Below, piece after piece: positions 31,798-42,732 of a stretch of DNA of 64,000 bases (positions are counted from its first letter, which is position 1; each line of letters opens with the position of its first letter). The stretch comes from Mauremys mutica (lineage: Eukaryota; Chordata; Testudines; Geoemydidae), in assembly GCF_020497125.1 (NCBI RefSeq), contig NW_025422890.1:124001-188000 (forward strand), in the 5' to 3' direction. Both the position numbers and the translations under genes were made by a program. The notes under the pieces were generated by a model, which was not told where the DNA came from, did not search any database, and was given only the letters and a program-made list of their open reading frames with translations.

Positions 31798-33019
31798 AGT
31801 AAAGTTTCCTCCCGTTCTATAACTGATGGGGTGGGGTGGCGGCAGGGACAAGGGGAAGTGAGAATGGGGGGTGCCTGATGTGTTGGGGTATGGAGTTCCC
31901 TACTTCAGCTCCACAGGCTGGGTCCGGTGCAGAGCATGGCATGGCAGGGAGATGACATCTCCCATAATGCCGGGGCCCTTTCACAGCAAGGGTGTCACCT
32001 CCCCATGGTAGCACGGATTCCCACCTACTCCTCCTGCTTTCGCCTGACAACAGCACCACCCTTCACGGCACCACCTCATGGCAACTTCTGCTTCTGGACT
32101 CACACCGGAAATGGGAAGTCCAGCTGGGCCTGGCAGTGGCTGACAGGAAATGGAGACAGGCGCCACTGCCACTCCCGTGGTGCCACTGGGCCCACAATGG
32201 CTGGTGGGCGATAGATAAATGTCTGTGTACCTCCCCAGCACTATGTCTCCTTTAGTGCTTGTGCCCCCCCCTCCCCCCATCCTGCTTAGTCTGGGTGTTC
32301 CTTACTGGAGCACACTGTGTGTCCCAGGCATGTTCTGTCTCACCTTTGGGTCCAGCCTAACAGGGGTGTCTCTCCCCATCCTCCCACCAGTAACTTCTCC
32401 CCCAACGCACACAGGACAGGGAGCTGGCTGGTGCCCTTCTATAAAAGGACTGCTCTGTGCAACAGAAACCAGCCTAGTCCCCGCCCCGCAGGCTGGGAGC
32501 TTGCTGCTGCCTTCAACCGCATCACAAGTTACAAGAGGGGGCAGGGATAAAATCCCCACTGACTAAACAGGATGGGGTGAAGCATGTCACCAGGCCATAA
32601 TATTCTGGATAACCCCTTGATGACCATTTTAGGATCATCCTCTCATGTGGCCTTCCTTGCCTCTGGCTAGCTGTGATGACAAGAGGGGGATGTTGTCCCC
32701 CTTCCTCTGGCTCCCCTGGCTGGCAGAGCCTAGTGCTACTACCTTGGCTTGTCAGCTGGGGAGCAGAGCTCTTACATCTGCTAATCAGGGGTTAGCCCCA
32801 CAGCCACTGAGGGGATGAGGTAGGGCTCAGTTGCTAATTTTGGGCCTGGGATTGCCCACCTTACAGGCTCAAATTTGGGGGGGGAGGCTGTGGTCCCCCC
32901 CAGTCACGCACACCCTAAAGTAGGGAAATGTCCCTCACCTACTTATAATTGCACCCTAAATAACCTCTGGGATACTTTATTTTTGTTCTCAGAAGGTGCG
33001 CATCACCATATTATCGGAG
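31798..33019. other. Block B flank, inverted match to 5258-6472
   Basis: Reverse complement of the block A flank; no gene seen. Confidence 0.6.
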
Positions 33020-33024
33020 CTGAC

Positions 33025-33755
33025 TGTCTCAGAGTCCCCGAATCACGGAGTCCTCAGGTTATGTTCTGGAACTTCTCCATATAAGGCCAGTCAGGACTCT
33101 GGGGGACCTTCCGCCTTGTGAGCGCATTGTCTCCAGGGCAAGATGCTTACACAGCTTCGATCTTCCTGGATCTGAGCATCCCCTTCCACACTGTGCGCTT
33201 CCTGCAGCGAGTCCACCCGGTCGGGGCCTGCACCCCAACTCGGCAGTCAGCAGTGACTCTCAGCCAGCTAGTAAAACAGAAGGTTTATTAGTTGACAGGA
33301 ATGCAGCGGGTAGAATAGAACTTGTTAGCAGAGAAATCAGTGACTTTCAGCCAAGTCCATCCAGAAGCTCTGGACTCCCCCTCTACCAGTCCTCCCAAGC
33401 AGACTGCCTAGCTTCCAGCAACCCGACCTCCGGCACCCCCCATTGCTCCGCCTCCTTGGCTTTGTCCTGCTTGCCAGGCAAGTCACCTGGGCGTCACTTG
33501 GGTGTAGTCCCCATCCTGGGTATCAGGTTACAAAGAGCACCAGTCATAGCATATGTGCAGGCAGCTGGAGCAGCCTCACCTGCCCCTGAGGTCTCAGCCA
33601 AAGTCACACACCCCTATTCCCACCACCGAGGTATTAGTGCAGCATGCAGGGAAACTGAGGCACACACAGTATTCATGCAAAACAGTAAAATTCACATAGG
33701 CTCAACAGTAAGACACACATACACCATAACAAGGGAAAATCCCCACTTTGTCACA
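33025..33755 (-). mobile_element. Solo LTR, block B copy (fullest)
   Basis: Reverse-strand counterpart of 4621-5252. Flanks CTGAC (33020-33024) and CTGAT (33756-33760) are the duplication with one decayed base. About 731 bp, keeping the roughly 82-bp segment lost from A and C. Confidence 0.88.
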
Positions 33756-34444
33756 CTGATGCTTTAGATTCCTGCTTTCTCTGTCTTGGTACATCATTTC
33801 ACCCCACTTCTCTATACTAGCCTATCATTTTTTCTTTCTCTCTAGTCTGTTCCAAGTCTGGCCGGCCTTAAAAATGACTCGGCTCTGTTATACGCTGTAC
33901 TCGGCACCACAGGCTGAAGCAGCGTGAGCAGCATCTCTCTGGGAATGAGAAAGCTACAGTGAGATGTTCTCCCAAGTCCATTGCATGAGTCAGGATCCAG
34001 GGGCCGAAAGCGCTAGCTGTCCTTGTGTCCTGCCTGCAGCATCTGAGACAGAAAAGTCTGTTCTTTTCCATCCCTCCTGGGTGGCTGCCATGACAGCAGT
34101 CCTAACCTTAACAAAAATGACTGTGGATCTGCTATTCCATATTTAACGCCCTTTCCCATTCCTCCAGAAAAGCTATTGGGGGCAGATCTGATGGAGCTAT
34201 GGCACCAGCTGAGGGGTTGCCTCTTCTTGCTAGCAGGAGATTTGGGGCATGATTTTCCACACTTACACTGTTGACGATCACTATTAACTCAGTGGAGTTG
34301 CATCAGTCTGAATGAGAGGAAAGTTGACCTATGCAGATGAGCTGTTTCTTAATGAGACAGTGTGGGGGTGTGTGGAGAAAAGGGGAAACTGAAAGGAGAG
34401 ATAGTAATATGTAAGCAGAACAGCAAGAGATGAGTGTCAATCTC

Positions 34445-34772
34445 TGTCACGGAGTGTGGGGGAGTCAAGGCCCTCCACCCCCACCATGACTCTAAGCCAG
34501 CCAGTAAAGCAGGTTTATTTAGACGACAGGAACACAGTCCAAGGCAGGTTTTGCAGGCACAGACAACAGGATCCTCCCCAATTAGATCCATCTTGGGGTC
34601 CCAGGAGCACCACTGCCCCCTTCGGGGGTCAGAGCCCTGTCTGTGCTTCTCTCCATTCCCCAGCCAGCTCCTGAAAACCCCCTCACTCCCCAGCGTCTCC
34701 TCCCCCAGGCCTTTGTTCAGCTTCCCAGGCAGAGGTGTCACCTGGCCTTTAACCCCTTCCTGGGTTCTCACA
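34445..34772 (-). mobile_element. LTR, block B copy with intact 3' end
   Basis: Reads TGTGAGAACCC...AATAAACCTGC...CACACTCCGTGACA on the - strand. Its 3' end, and about 340 bp overall (34164-34503), are missing from A and C. No clear target duplication. Confidence 0.65.
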
Positions 34773-34875
34773 TTACATGCTCAGGCATCTTCCCTCAAGG
34801 CCAGTCTCCCATCTCCCAGTGCAGACCTTTCTCCCAGGCCAACCCCCCCACGCAGCATTCACAGACCACAGTAAG

Positions 34876-35096
34876 CAGGGGCTGCTCTAGGAATGCGGCC
34901 GCCCCAAGCAGGGCGGCGCGCCGCAGGGGGCGAGCTACCGGTTGCCGGTCCCCTGACCTCTTGTAGACGTGCCTGCGGAGGCTCCGGTGGTCCCGCGCCT
35001 CCGCTGGACCTCCCGCAGGCATGACCACGGAAGGTCCGCCGGAGCCGCCTGACGCCCTGCCGGGAAAATGCGCACTGGGGTCTGGAGCCGGCCGTG
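34876..35096 (-). mobile_element. hAT MITE, block B copy
   Basis: Inverted counterpart of 3627-3850 with the same duplication, read as ACAGTAAG at 34868-34875 and 35097-35104. Confidence 0.9.
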
Positions 35097-35629
35097 ACAG
35101 TAAGAACAGTCCCAGTGCGTCACACTCTCATTTTCTGTCTCTGAGTGACCTTGGCACCAAGCGCCCTGCTCTTCGCTGACCTTGGCTATTATCGTCCCAG
35201 GCTTGATGTGACCTTCCTGCTTTGCAGGCTTAAGCTTCTTATTCTGTCAGTCACCATTTCTTTCCCCTTTCCTTTTGTCCTATTTTAAGGAGCAAATCCC
35301 TTACGCGAATAGGAGGAGGAAGCAATTGCCCTGAATGGGGAATGAAATTTACCAGGCAACCACAGAGATAGATTCTGGTCTCATTTACACTAATGTCCCA
35401 ACATTGGCATCCATCGAGTTACTCCTGTTTTACACCAAACTTGAGATCAGAATCAGGCCCTTTGCCTCCCCTGACACTGTTCTTCCATGATTGGCCCTGC
35501 ACCTTATCTTGGGATGGGGCAAGGTGGGTCAGTCCGAGAGAAAAACCAGAGGGCCCAATTCATTACCTCACCTGCACCCATGCAAAAGGGGTGGAAATTG
35601 CTCCCAAATCACAGTGGTAGGGTTTTTTT

Positions 35630-35840
35630 TCCATTTTTAAAAAGCCCTCCCATTGGCTCTTTTGATCAGAGGCCCAACTCCCTTTCTTTTACCTACGCAG
35701 GGAGGCTTTTTTAACCCTTTACAGGTAAAACAAGCAGAGAACAGCCACCAAGAGGGACTTTATAGCTAACTGGCTGGCTGGGTGTCCACAAAAGGGAGCT
35801 ACGCCCGCCCCCCCATTTATCACAGCAGCCAACAGGGAAG
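35630..35840 (-). mobile_element. LTR-like fragment, block B copy
   Basis: Inverted match to 2886-3085. Confidence 0.4.
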
Positions 35841-35858
35841 TGGGAGGGAGGCACTCCT

Positions 35859-36134
35859 AGGCCTGGCCTACACTGGGGGGGGATCGATGTAAGATACACA
35901 ACTTCAGCTAGGGGAATAGCTTGCCTGAAGTCGAAGTCTCTTATTTCGACTTACCTCCCGTCCTCGCGGCGTGGGATCGACGGCCGCGGCTCCCCCTGTC
36001 GACTCCGCTACCGCCGCTCGCCCTGGTGGAGTTCTGGGGTTGATGGGAGTGCGTTCGGGGATCGATATATCGCGTCTAGATGAGAAGCGATCTATCGATC
36101 CCTGATAAACCGATCGCTACCCGTAGACATACCC
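35859..36134 (+). mobile_element. Harbinger-like MITE, block B copy
   Basis: Inverted match to 2589-2866; the end GTAGACATACCC is followed by TTA. Confidence 0.65.
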
Positions 36135-36399
36135 TTAGAGCCGGCATGTCCCCTCTGTGTCTCCCTTGCTGCTTGGGCAGAAGCGGAAAGGGAGCAAAAG
36201 ATGCCCGGCTGAAGGGTTTTGCGCTCGGCCTTGAGGATTAAGCCCGAGCCCCCGGCATGGCTGCTGGGAGATGGATTTTTGTGTCGCAGCCAGCGCACTC
36301 TTCGGGCCACCAGCTGAACACGCTGAGGCCAGCAGGGACAGCTCTGAAGCGGCAAAAGGGTTCCTTTGAGGGTCCAAGGAGGTAGTATAGGGACACTAC

Positions 36400-36469
36400 C
36401 GTCCCTGGGTGGGCTCAAATCACCATCCTTTGGGTTAACAGCTGAATGCGCTGACCCAGTGTGCTCCAC
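36400..36469 (-). pseudogene. tRNA-Asn-derived relic, block B copy
   Basis: Reverse-strand counterpart of 2254-2324, again directly against the minisatellite, with anticodon GTT kept. It differs in the anticodon stem (CCCAAAGG instead of CCGAAAGG). Confidence 0.7.
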
Positions 36470-39219
36470 CACAGCCACTGACCCCGCCATAACCCCCAAA
36501 CCCATCCCCCATAGCCCCAGATTCCCTGCCACAGCCCGCAAACCCATACCCCATAGCCTCAAATTCCCTGCCACAGCCCGCAAACCCATCCCCCACAGCC
36601 CCATCATAGCCGCTTCGTTTCCTGCCAGAGAGCTCGAACCCATCCCCCATAGCCCCAGATTCCCTGCCACAGCGCTCAAACCCGATCCCCACAGCCCCAC
36701 ATTCCGTGCCACACCCCTCAAACCCATCCCCCACAGCCTCATCACAGTCGCCTCATTCCCTCGCACAGCTCTCAAACCCATCCACCACAGCCCCCCATTC
36801 TCTGCCACAGCGCTGACACCCATGCCCCACAGCCACATCACAGCCGCCTCATTCCCTGCCACAGACCTCAAAACCATCCCCCACAGGACCCCATTCCCTG
36901 CCACAGTGCTCAAACCCATCCCCCACAGTGCCCCATTACCTGCCACAGCGCTCAACTCATCCCCCACAAACCCCATTCCCAGCCTTAGCACTGAAACCCA
37001 TCCCCCAGATCCCAATCACACCCGTCTCGTTCCCTGCCACAGCTCTCAAAGCCATCCCCCACAAACCCCCATTTCCAGTGCTCAAACCCATCCCCCACAG
37101 CCCCATCACAACCGCTTCGTTTCCTGCCACGATGCTCAAACCCATCCCCCACAGCCCCCCAATCCCTGCCTCCGTGCTCAAAGCCATCCCCCACAGGACC
37201 CCGTTCCCTGCTAGAGCGCTCAAACCCGACACCACAACACCCCATTTCCTGCCACAGCCCTCAAACCCATCCCTCACAACCCCCCATTCCTATCCACAGT
37301 GCTCAAACCCATCCCCCACAGCATCGCATTCCGTTCCGGACCGCTCAAACCCATCCCACACATCCCCATCACAGACCCCCATTCCCTGCCACGATGCTGA
37401 AACCCATTCCCCACAGCCTCCCATTCCCTGCCACTGAGCTCAAACCCATCCCCCACAGCCCCCCATTCCCTACCACAGCCATCAAACCCGACCCCCAGAA
37501 CCCCATCACAGCCCCCCATTCCCCGCCACACTGTTCAAACCCATCCCCCATCCCCCATCCCAGCCACCTCCTGCCACACCACACACACAAACCCATCCCC
37601 CACAGCCCCCCATTCCTTTTCAGAGCCCTCACACCCACCCCCACAGCCCCATCACAGCCGCCCCATTCAGTACAACAGGGCTCAAACCCATCTCCCACAG
37701 CCCCCATTCTCTGCCACAGCACTCAAACCCATCCCCACAGCCCCATCACAGCCACCTCGTTCCCTGCCACAGCGCGCAAACCCATCCCCCACAGCCCCAT
37801 CACAGCACCTCATCCCTGTCACAGAGCTCAAACCCATCCCCCACAGCCCCCCATTCCCTGCCACAGACCTGGAACCCATCCCCCACAGCCCCCCATTCCC
37901 TGCCACTATTCTCAAACCCATCCCCCACTGCCCCATCACAGCCACCTCGTTCCCTACCACAGCTCTCAAACCCATCCCCCAGCCCCCCATTCTCCACCAC
38001 AGCTCTCAAAGCCATCCCCCACAATCCCCCATTTCCAGCGCTCAAACCCATCCCCCACAACCCCATCACTGCCGCCTCGTTCCCTGCCACAGCGCTCAAA
38101 CCCATCCCCTATAGCCCCCCATTCCCTGACACAGCGCTCAAACCCATCCCCCACAGCCCCATCAGAGCCGCCTCGTGCCCTGCCACAGACCTGAAACCCA
38201 TCCCCCACAGCCAGATCACAGCCGCCTCATTCCCTGCCACAGAGCTCAAACCCATCCCCCTCACCCCCCAATCCCTGCCATCGCGCTGAAACCCATCCCC
38301 CACAGGACCCCATTCCCTGCCAGAGCTCTCAAACCCGACCCCAGAGCCCCCACATTCCCTGCCACAGCGCGCAAACCCATCCCCCACAGCCCCCCATTGC
38401 CTTCCACATCCCTCAAACCCATCCCCCTCAACCCCCCATTCCCTGCCACAGCACTCAAACCCGACCCCCACAGCCCACCATTCCCTGCCACACCACTCAA
38501 ACCTGACCCCCACAGCCCACCATTCCCTACCACAGATCTCAAAGCCATCCCTCACAGCCCCCCATTTCCTTCCACAGAGCTCAAACCCATCCCCCACAGC
38601 CCCTTCACAGCTGCCTCGTTCCCTACCACAATGTTCAAGCCCATCCCCCACAGCCCCCCATTCCGTTTCACAGACCTCAAACCCATCCCCCACAGCCCTA
38701 CATTCCCTGCCACAGCACTCAAACCCATTTCCCACAGCCCCCCGTTCCCTGCCAGAGTGCTTAAACCCATCCCCCACAGCCCCATCACAACCGCTTCGTT
38801 CCCTGCCACAACGCTCAAACCCATTCCCCACAGCCCCATCACAGCCACCTTGTTCCCTGACACAACACTCAAACCCATCCCCCACAGATCCCCATTCCCT
38901 GCCCCAGCGCTCAAACCCATCCCCTACAGGCCCCCCATTCCCTGCACAGCTCTCAAACCCAACCCCACGGCCCCACCACAGACCCCCGTGCCCTACCACA
39001 GCGCTCAATACCCATCCCCCTCAGCCCCACCACAGCCCCCTGTGCCCTGCCACAGCGCTGAAACCCATCCCCCACAACCTCCCATTCCCTGCCACAGCCC
39101 TCAAACCCATCCCCCACAGCCTCATCACAGCCGCCTCGTTCCCTGCCACAGCCCTCAAACCCATCCCCCACAGGCCCCCGTTCCCTGCCACAGTTCTCAA
39201 ACCCGAGCCCCACAGCCCC
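36470..39219 (-). repeat. G-rich 42/54-bp minisatellite, array 2 (inverted)
   Basis: Same unit family as array 1, with the G-rich strand on -. Frames on + read KPIPHSPPFPATAL-type repeats, one running 435 codons out of the array (38175-39482). The order of unit variants differs from arrays 1 and 3, so this copy has diverged independently. It joins an MROH intron sequence at 39219/39220. Confidence 0.95.
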
Positions 39220-39452
39220 ATTGCCCAGCTGGGTTTCTTACCCCTCTTCTGCAGGAAGAGCCTGTGCAGCCCATAGATCTCGCCCCTGGGTTGCTGGCTG
39301 ATGTTATTGGCTGGGTGAGATACATAGAGACCCAGCTGCAGCACAAAGTCGCCTGCCTTGGGGAAGTCGGAGGAGCTCTGGTGGCAGGAAGAGGAGAGGG
39401 GAATCCATCAACATTCTCCCTTCAGCTCTCCAGCTCCCCTGGGCCAGAGCTT
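39220..39452 (-). pseudogene. Inverted partial copy of an MROH exon
   Basis: Reverse complement of 40157-40389. On the - strand it reads SDFPKAGDFVLQLGLYVSHP and GLHRLFLQKRG, followed by the same GTAAGAAACCCAGC donor region. The sequence differs slightly (ISQQPRGEIYG against ISRQARGGLYG). Matching intron breaks off after AGCTGGGCAATG, where the minisatellite begins. A duplicated fragment, not an additional exon of the + gene. Confidence 0.85.
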
Positions 39453-39789
39453 TTGTCCTCACGGCTGGTCCATCCATGCTAATAAGTCCTTTACAGCTGG
39501 GGTCTGGGGGGGGGGGTTGTCAAGGGCGTGTGCCTTGATCCTGACGTGCTGTTCATGGATCAGGGGTTTCAGAGCAAGTGGACCAGCCCCAAGACTGACC
39601 ATTGTCCCAGCCTAGAGAGACAATGAGCTTGTGCCCAGCAAAACGTGGGCAGTGTCATGAGCCCCCTTTTCCAATCAGCTATTCTTCCACCCTGAGCACA
39701 AAGTCTCAGCCCCATGGAGAGGGGAAGAGGCTCGTTTGTAGAGCACGTACGCCTGCCCGCTGACCCTCCCCTGCCTCCTTTTCCCGCAG
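39453..39789. other. Spacer upstream of MROH exons
   Basis: Includes a G-run near 39505; no exon recognised. Confidence 0.5.
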
Positions 39790-42732
39790 CACATCCATTT
39801 GAGGGTCCTCTCCAAAAAGACCCAGGAGAGAGCCAGGGCCATACAGAGCAGTGCTGCCCTGCTCGAATTCGCCACCTCCCTGCCTGGACTTGACGTAAGT
39901 GACCTTTGACCTCAGCATCCTGCAGAGTCAGGGCTTGAGTCAAGTTTCTCATCCCTTGGCTTATTGGTCCCTCTGAGTCTGTAAGGGACTGCGTTCCATA
40001 GGCCACTGGCTGGCAGATTTGTGCCTGGCCTCGGGGCCCTTGTTATTCTGGAGCAGCTAGGCAGCGAGTGCTCAGCGAGGGCCCTTGACCTGGTCCCTTT
40101 GCTCCAAGCTCCCTTGTTCCTCTGCCCCAGCGCCTCCTACAGAGGGATGGGAGCAGAGCTCTGGCCCAGGGGAGCTGGAGAGCTGAAGGGAGAATGTTGA
40201 TGGATTCCCCTCTCCTCTTCCTGCCACCAGAGCTCCTCCGACTTCCCCAAGGCAGGCGACTTTGTGCTGCAGCTGGGTCTCTATGTATCTCACCCAGCCA
40301 ATAACATCAGCCGGCAAGCCAGGGGCGGGCTATATGGGCTGCACAGGCTCTTCCTGCAGAAGAGGGGTAAGAAACCCAGCTGGGCAATGTGATCCCATGG
40401 AAACGAGCCCCTTGGAGACTAGCTCCAGCTGGCCATTGGGACACCTATAGAACTAAGACCTCTCTGCTTAGACCCACTGTAGCGGGGCAGAGGAACCCCA
40501 ATAGAAACAAGGCCCCTCCTTTGAGACTCCCTCAGCTGGGCAATGGGACACTACAGCAAGAAGCCCCCGCCCTTGATACCCACCCCACCTCTGAATTAGG
40601 GAGGTGAATGTGAAAGTGCCAGAGAATTTGGCTACTTTATCTCAGAGCCCAGCTCTGTCCCCCAGTCCAGGGAAATCAGCCCTGATGGGGCAGCCAGCTC
40701 GTGAGGGGACAGGAACGGAACTATTGAGGCATGTGGAGCCCATCATGAGGGCAGGAACTGAAGCAAGAACCACAGGGAAAGGACACAAAGCTTGTAGGAT
40801 GTCACCAGCTGGGCCTGACTTCAGTGGGTGTGGGGGCGGTTCTTGGTATTAGACGCCACCATTAACAGGCACCCACTCCCAGAGCACAATGGCCATAAGG
40901 GTCACATGATTACTGTGATGGCTGAAACAAATCCCCCTTCTGGTACTAACCCGCCTGCCATGGACCCTGCGATTCCATTGGGCCGTGGATGCCACAAGGA
41001 GCCTGGCCAGTGTGCACCCAGAAGGAAACAGGCACTGAAAGTGGAAGGCCAAACCTCCCCAATGGGTGTGTCTTTCTCCCCCAGAGCTCAACACCAGAGA
41101 GGCACCAGACCTGTGGTGCCGGGACGGTCTCCAGGACCCCGAGCGCCTGGGGTATAGAAACCTGGCCAGGATGGGAGAGGTAAGGTGCATTGCAGCAGCT
41201 CAGATGTGGAGTTGTCTCCCGCTGCAGCAAGTGTTTCATGGACACAGGGCAAGAGCCTGCTCCTTATTTCCAGCAGAGTATGTGAGGCTCCTGGGACTGT
41301 CCGTGGGGTGAGGTGTGGGAATGAACCAGATCTAAAAGACCCCGAACCTCTAGTGGGTGAGCTGCAGGAGCTATCGCTGCAGGAGCTATCGCTGCTGGGA
41401 GCAGTAGGGGTCCTGCGTTGTCTGTGTGAGCTGGGTTCCAGAGCGCGCAGACACATTCCCAGCATCTCATCCTGCTCCAGAAAGAGCTTTTTGAGGCCTC
41501 AGTGCCTGCAGCCTCCTACTGAAGGGGGTTCCTGGTCCATGGGACCCCAAAGGTTGGCTGCCCCAGGATTCTTCTCCACCTTGTGAGACACTCGAGGGAT
41601 TTGGAGGCTGGTTCTGGGCCATTGTAAGGGCTCTGGTTCTTTTGGTTTTAGGTCTTTGGCGAGCTCTTCACGGAGGAGCAGAAAAGATCTTTCCTCCAGG
41701 CGGGGCTGCTGGCCATCCACGACCCCCTACTCCGCATCAGCCAGGCTGGCCTAGTGCTGACCTATTCCATCCTGGGGGAAGCCGGCCAGCTGCTAGAGGA
41801 CGAGGTAACCAAAGAGGGGACAACTGGGGTGGGAACCCCAGGGGCTTTCACCTCCAGGCCATTGAAAATCACCCCCATCCCATCCCCATGCAATGACCAG
41901 GGAGCAAGGAGAGGGTGACCCCAGGCAGCTGCCATTGTTCGGTGCCAGCTTGTCCCCTGAGCAGCTCAAAGCAGGGCAGACCCAGCTCTCCAGCACGGCT
42001 GTTTCCTAACAGGCGTCACATCAACACGACACACCGCCATTGCTCATGCTAGGGGCTGCCAACTCCCCTAGCCACCTCTGTGAGCCTTCCCTACCTCTCC
42101 GGGTCTCAGGCCGGTTCCTAGAGCTCTGGTACCATGTTATCCCAGTCCCCACCTGCTCTGGGAGAACTGGAGAAGTTAGTCAGCAGAGGCTGCTTAAATG
42201 CCCCATTCACCAGAGCTACTGTCCATGGCATCCTGTTAAGGATGGGGGATCCCTTGGGGAAAGGTGTCCACTTCCTCTCACCCCACGGCACTACTGCCCA
42301 AAGCCTCCCAGCCCCTCAGCTGGAGGGGGCGAGGGTGGCTGAGGGGACTCTGGGGAGCGGAGCTGGATTCCCGCTGGGTTGGGAGGTAGAACAGCTCTCA
42401 GGGGGGGAACTGAGAGGCGTGGGGGCAGGAGTTCATTCCACAATGGTGGGAGAGGGGATGGAAGTCACTAGAGAAGAGAGAAGATTTCGTCTCGGGGGCT
42501 GGGTGGGGGAATCCGTCCCTCAGACGTGGGGACGGGTGGGGAGGAAATTTTGCTGGCTCCCGGTGCCGTTAAAACCCTTTGCTCTCGTGGGTGTCCGAGT
42601 CTCTGATTGATCCTTGTTCCCTTGCAACAGGGGGACATTACAGCCAACATCATGGTACAACTATTTAACATCAGAGTCTTGGGCCAGGTGCCCAACGCAC
42701 TGCAGGGGCTGTGCTCCGTGGGGCAGCCTTGA
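39790..42732 (+). CDS. MROH-family (maestro heat-like repeat) gene, last five exons
   Basis: Coding exons with AG/GT borders and compatible phases. 39790-39894: HIHLRVLSKKTQERARAIQS. 40231-40366: SSSDFPKAGDFVLQLGLYVS...GGLYGLHRLFLQK. 41085-41179: ELNTREAPDLWCRDGLQDPE...LARMGE. 41652-41804: VFGELFTEEQKRSFLQAGLL...EAGQLLEDE. 42631-42732: GDITANIMVQLFNIRVLGQV...SVGQP, stop at 42730. Together about 196 codons with no internal stop. The helical LLAIHDPLLRISQAGLVLTY pattern and the exon order fit the C-terminal HEAT repeats of reptile MROH-like proteins, whose biochemical role is not established. Upstream exons are absent; the minisatellite and the inverted exon copy lie there. It could be the 3' end of a broken gene or a pseudogene without visible lesions. 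Confidence 0.75.
40377..40590 (+). repeat. ~52-bp intronic minisatellite, four units
   Basis: Units start AGCTGGGCAATG (40377), AGCTGGCCATTG (40426), AGCGGGGCAGAG (about 40480) and AGCTGGGCAATG (about 40533). They share GGGACACCTATAGAA- and CCTTTGAGACT-like parts. Its first unit coincides with the point where the inverted copy switches into array 2. Confidence 0.75.
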
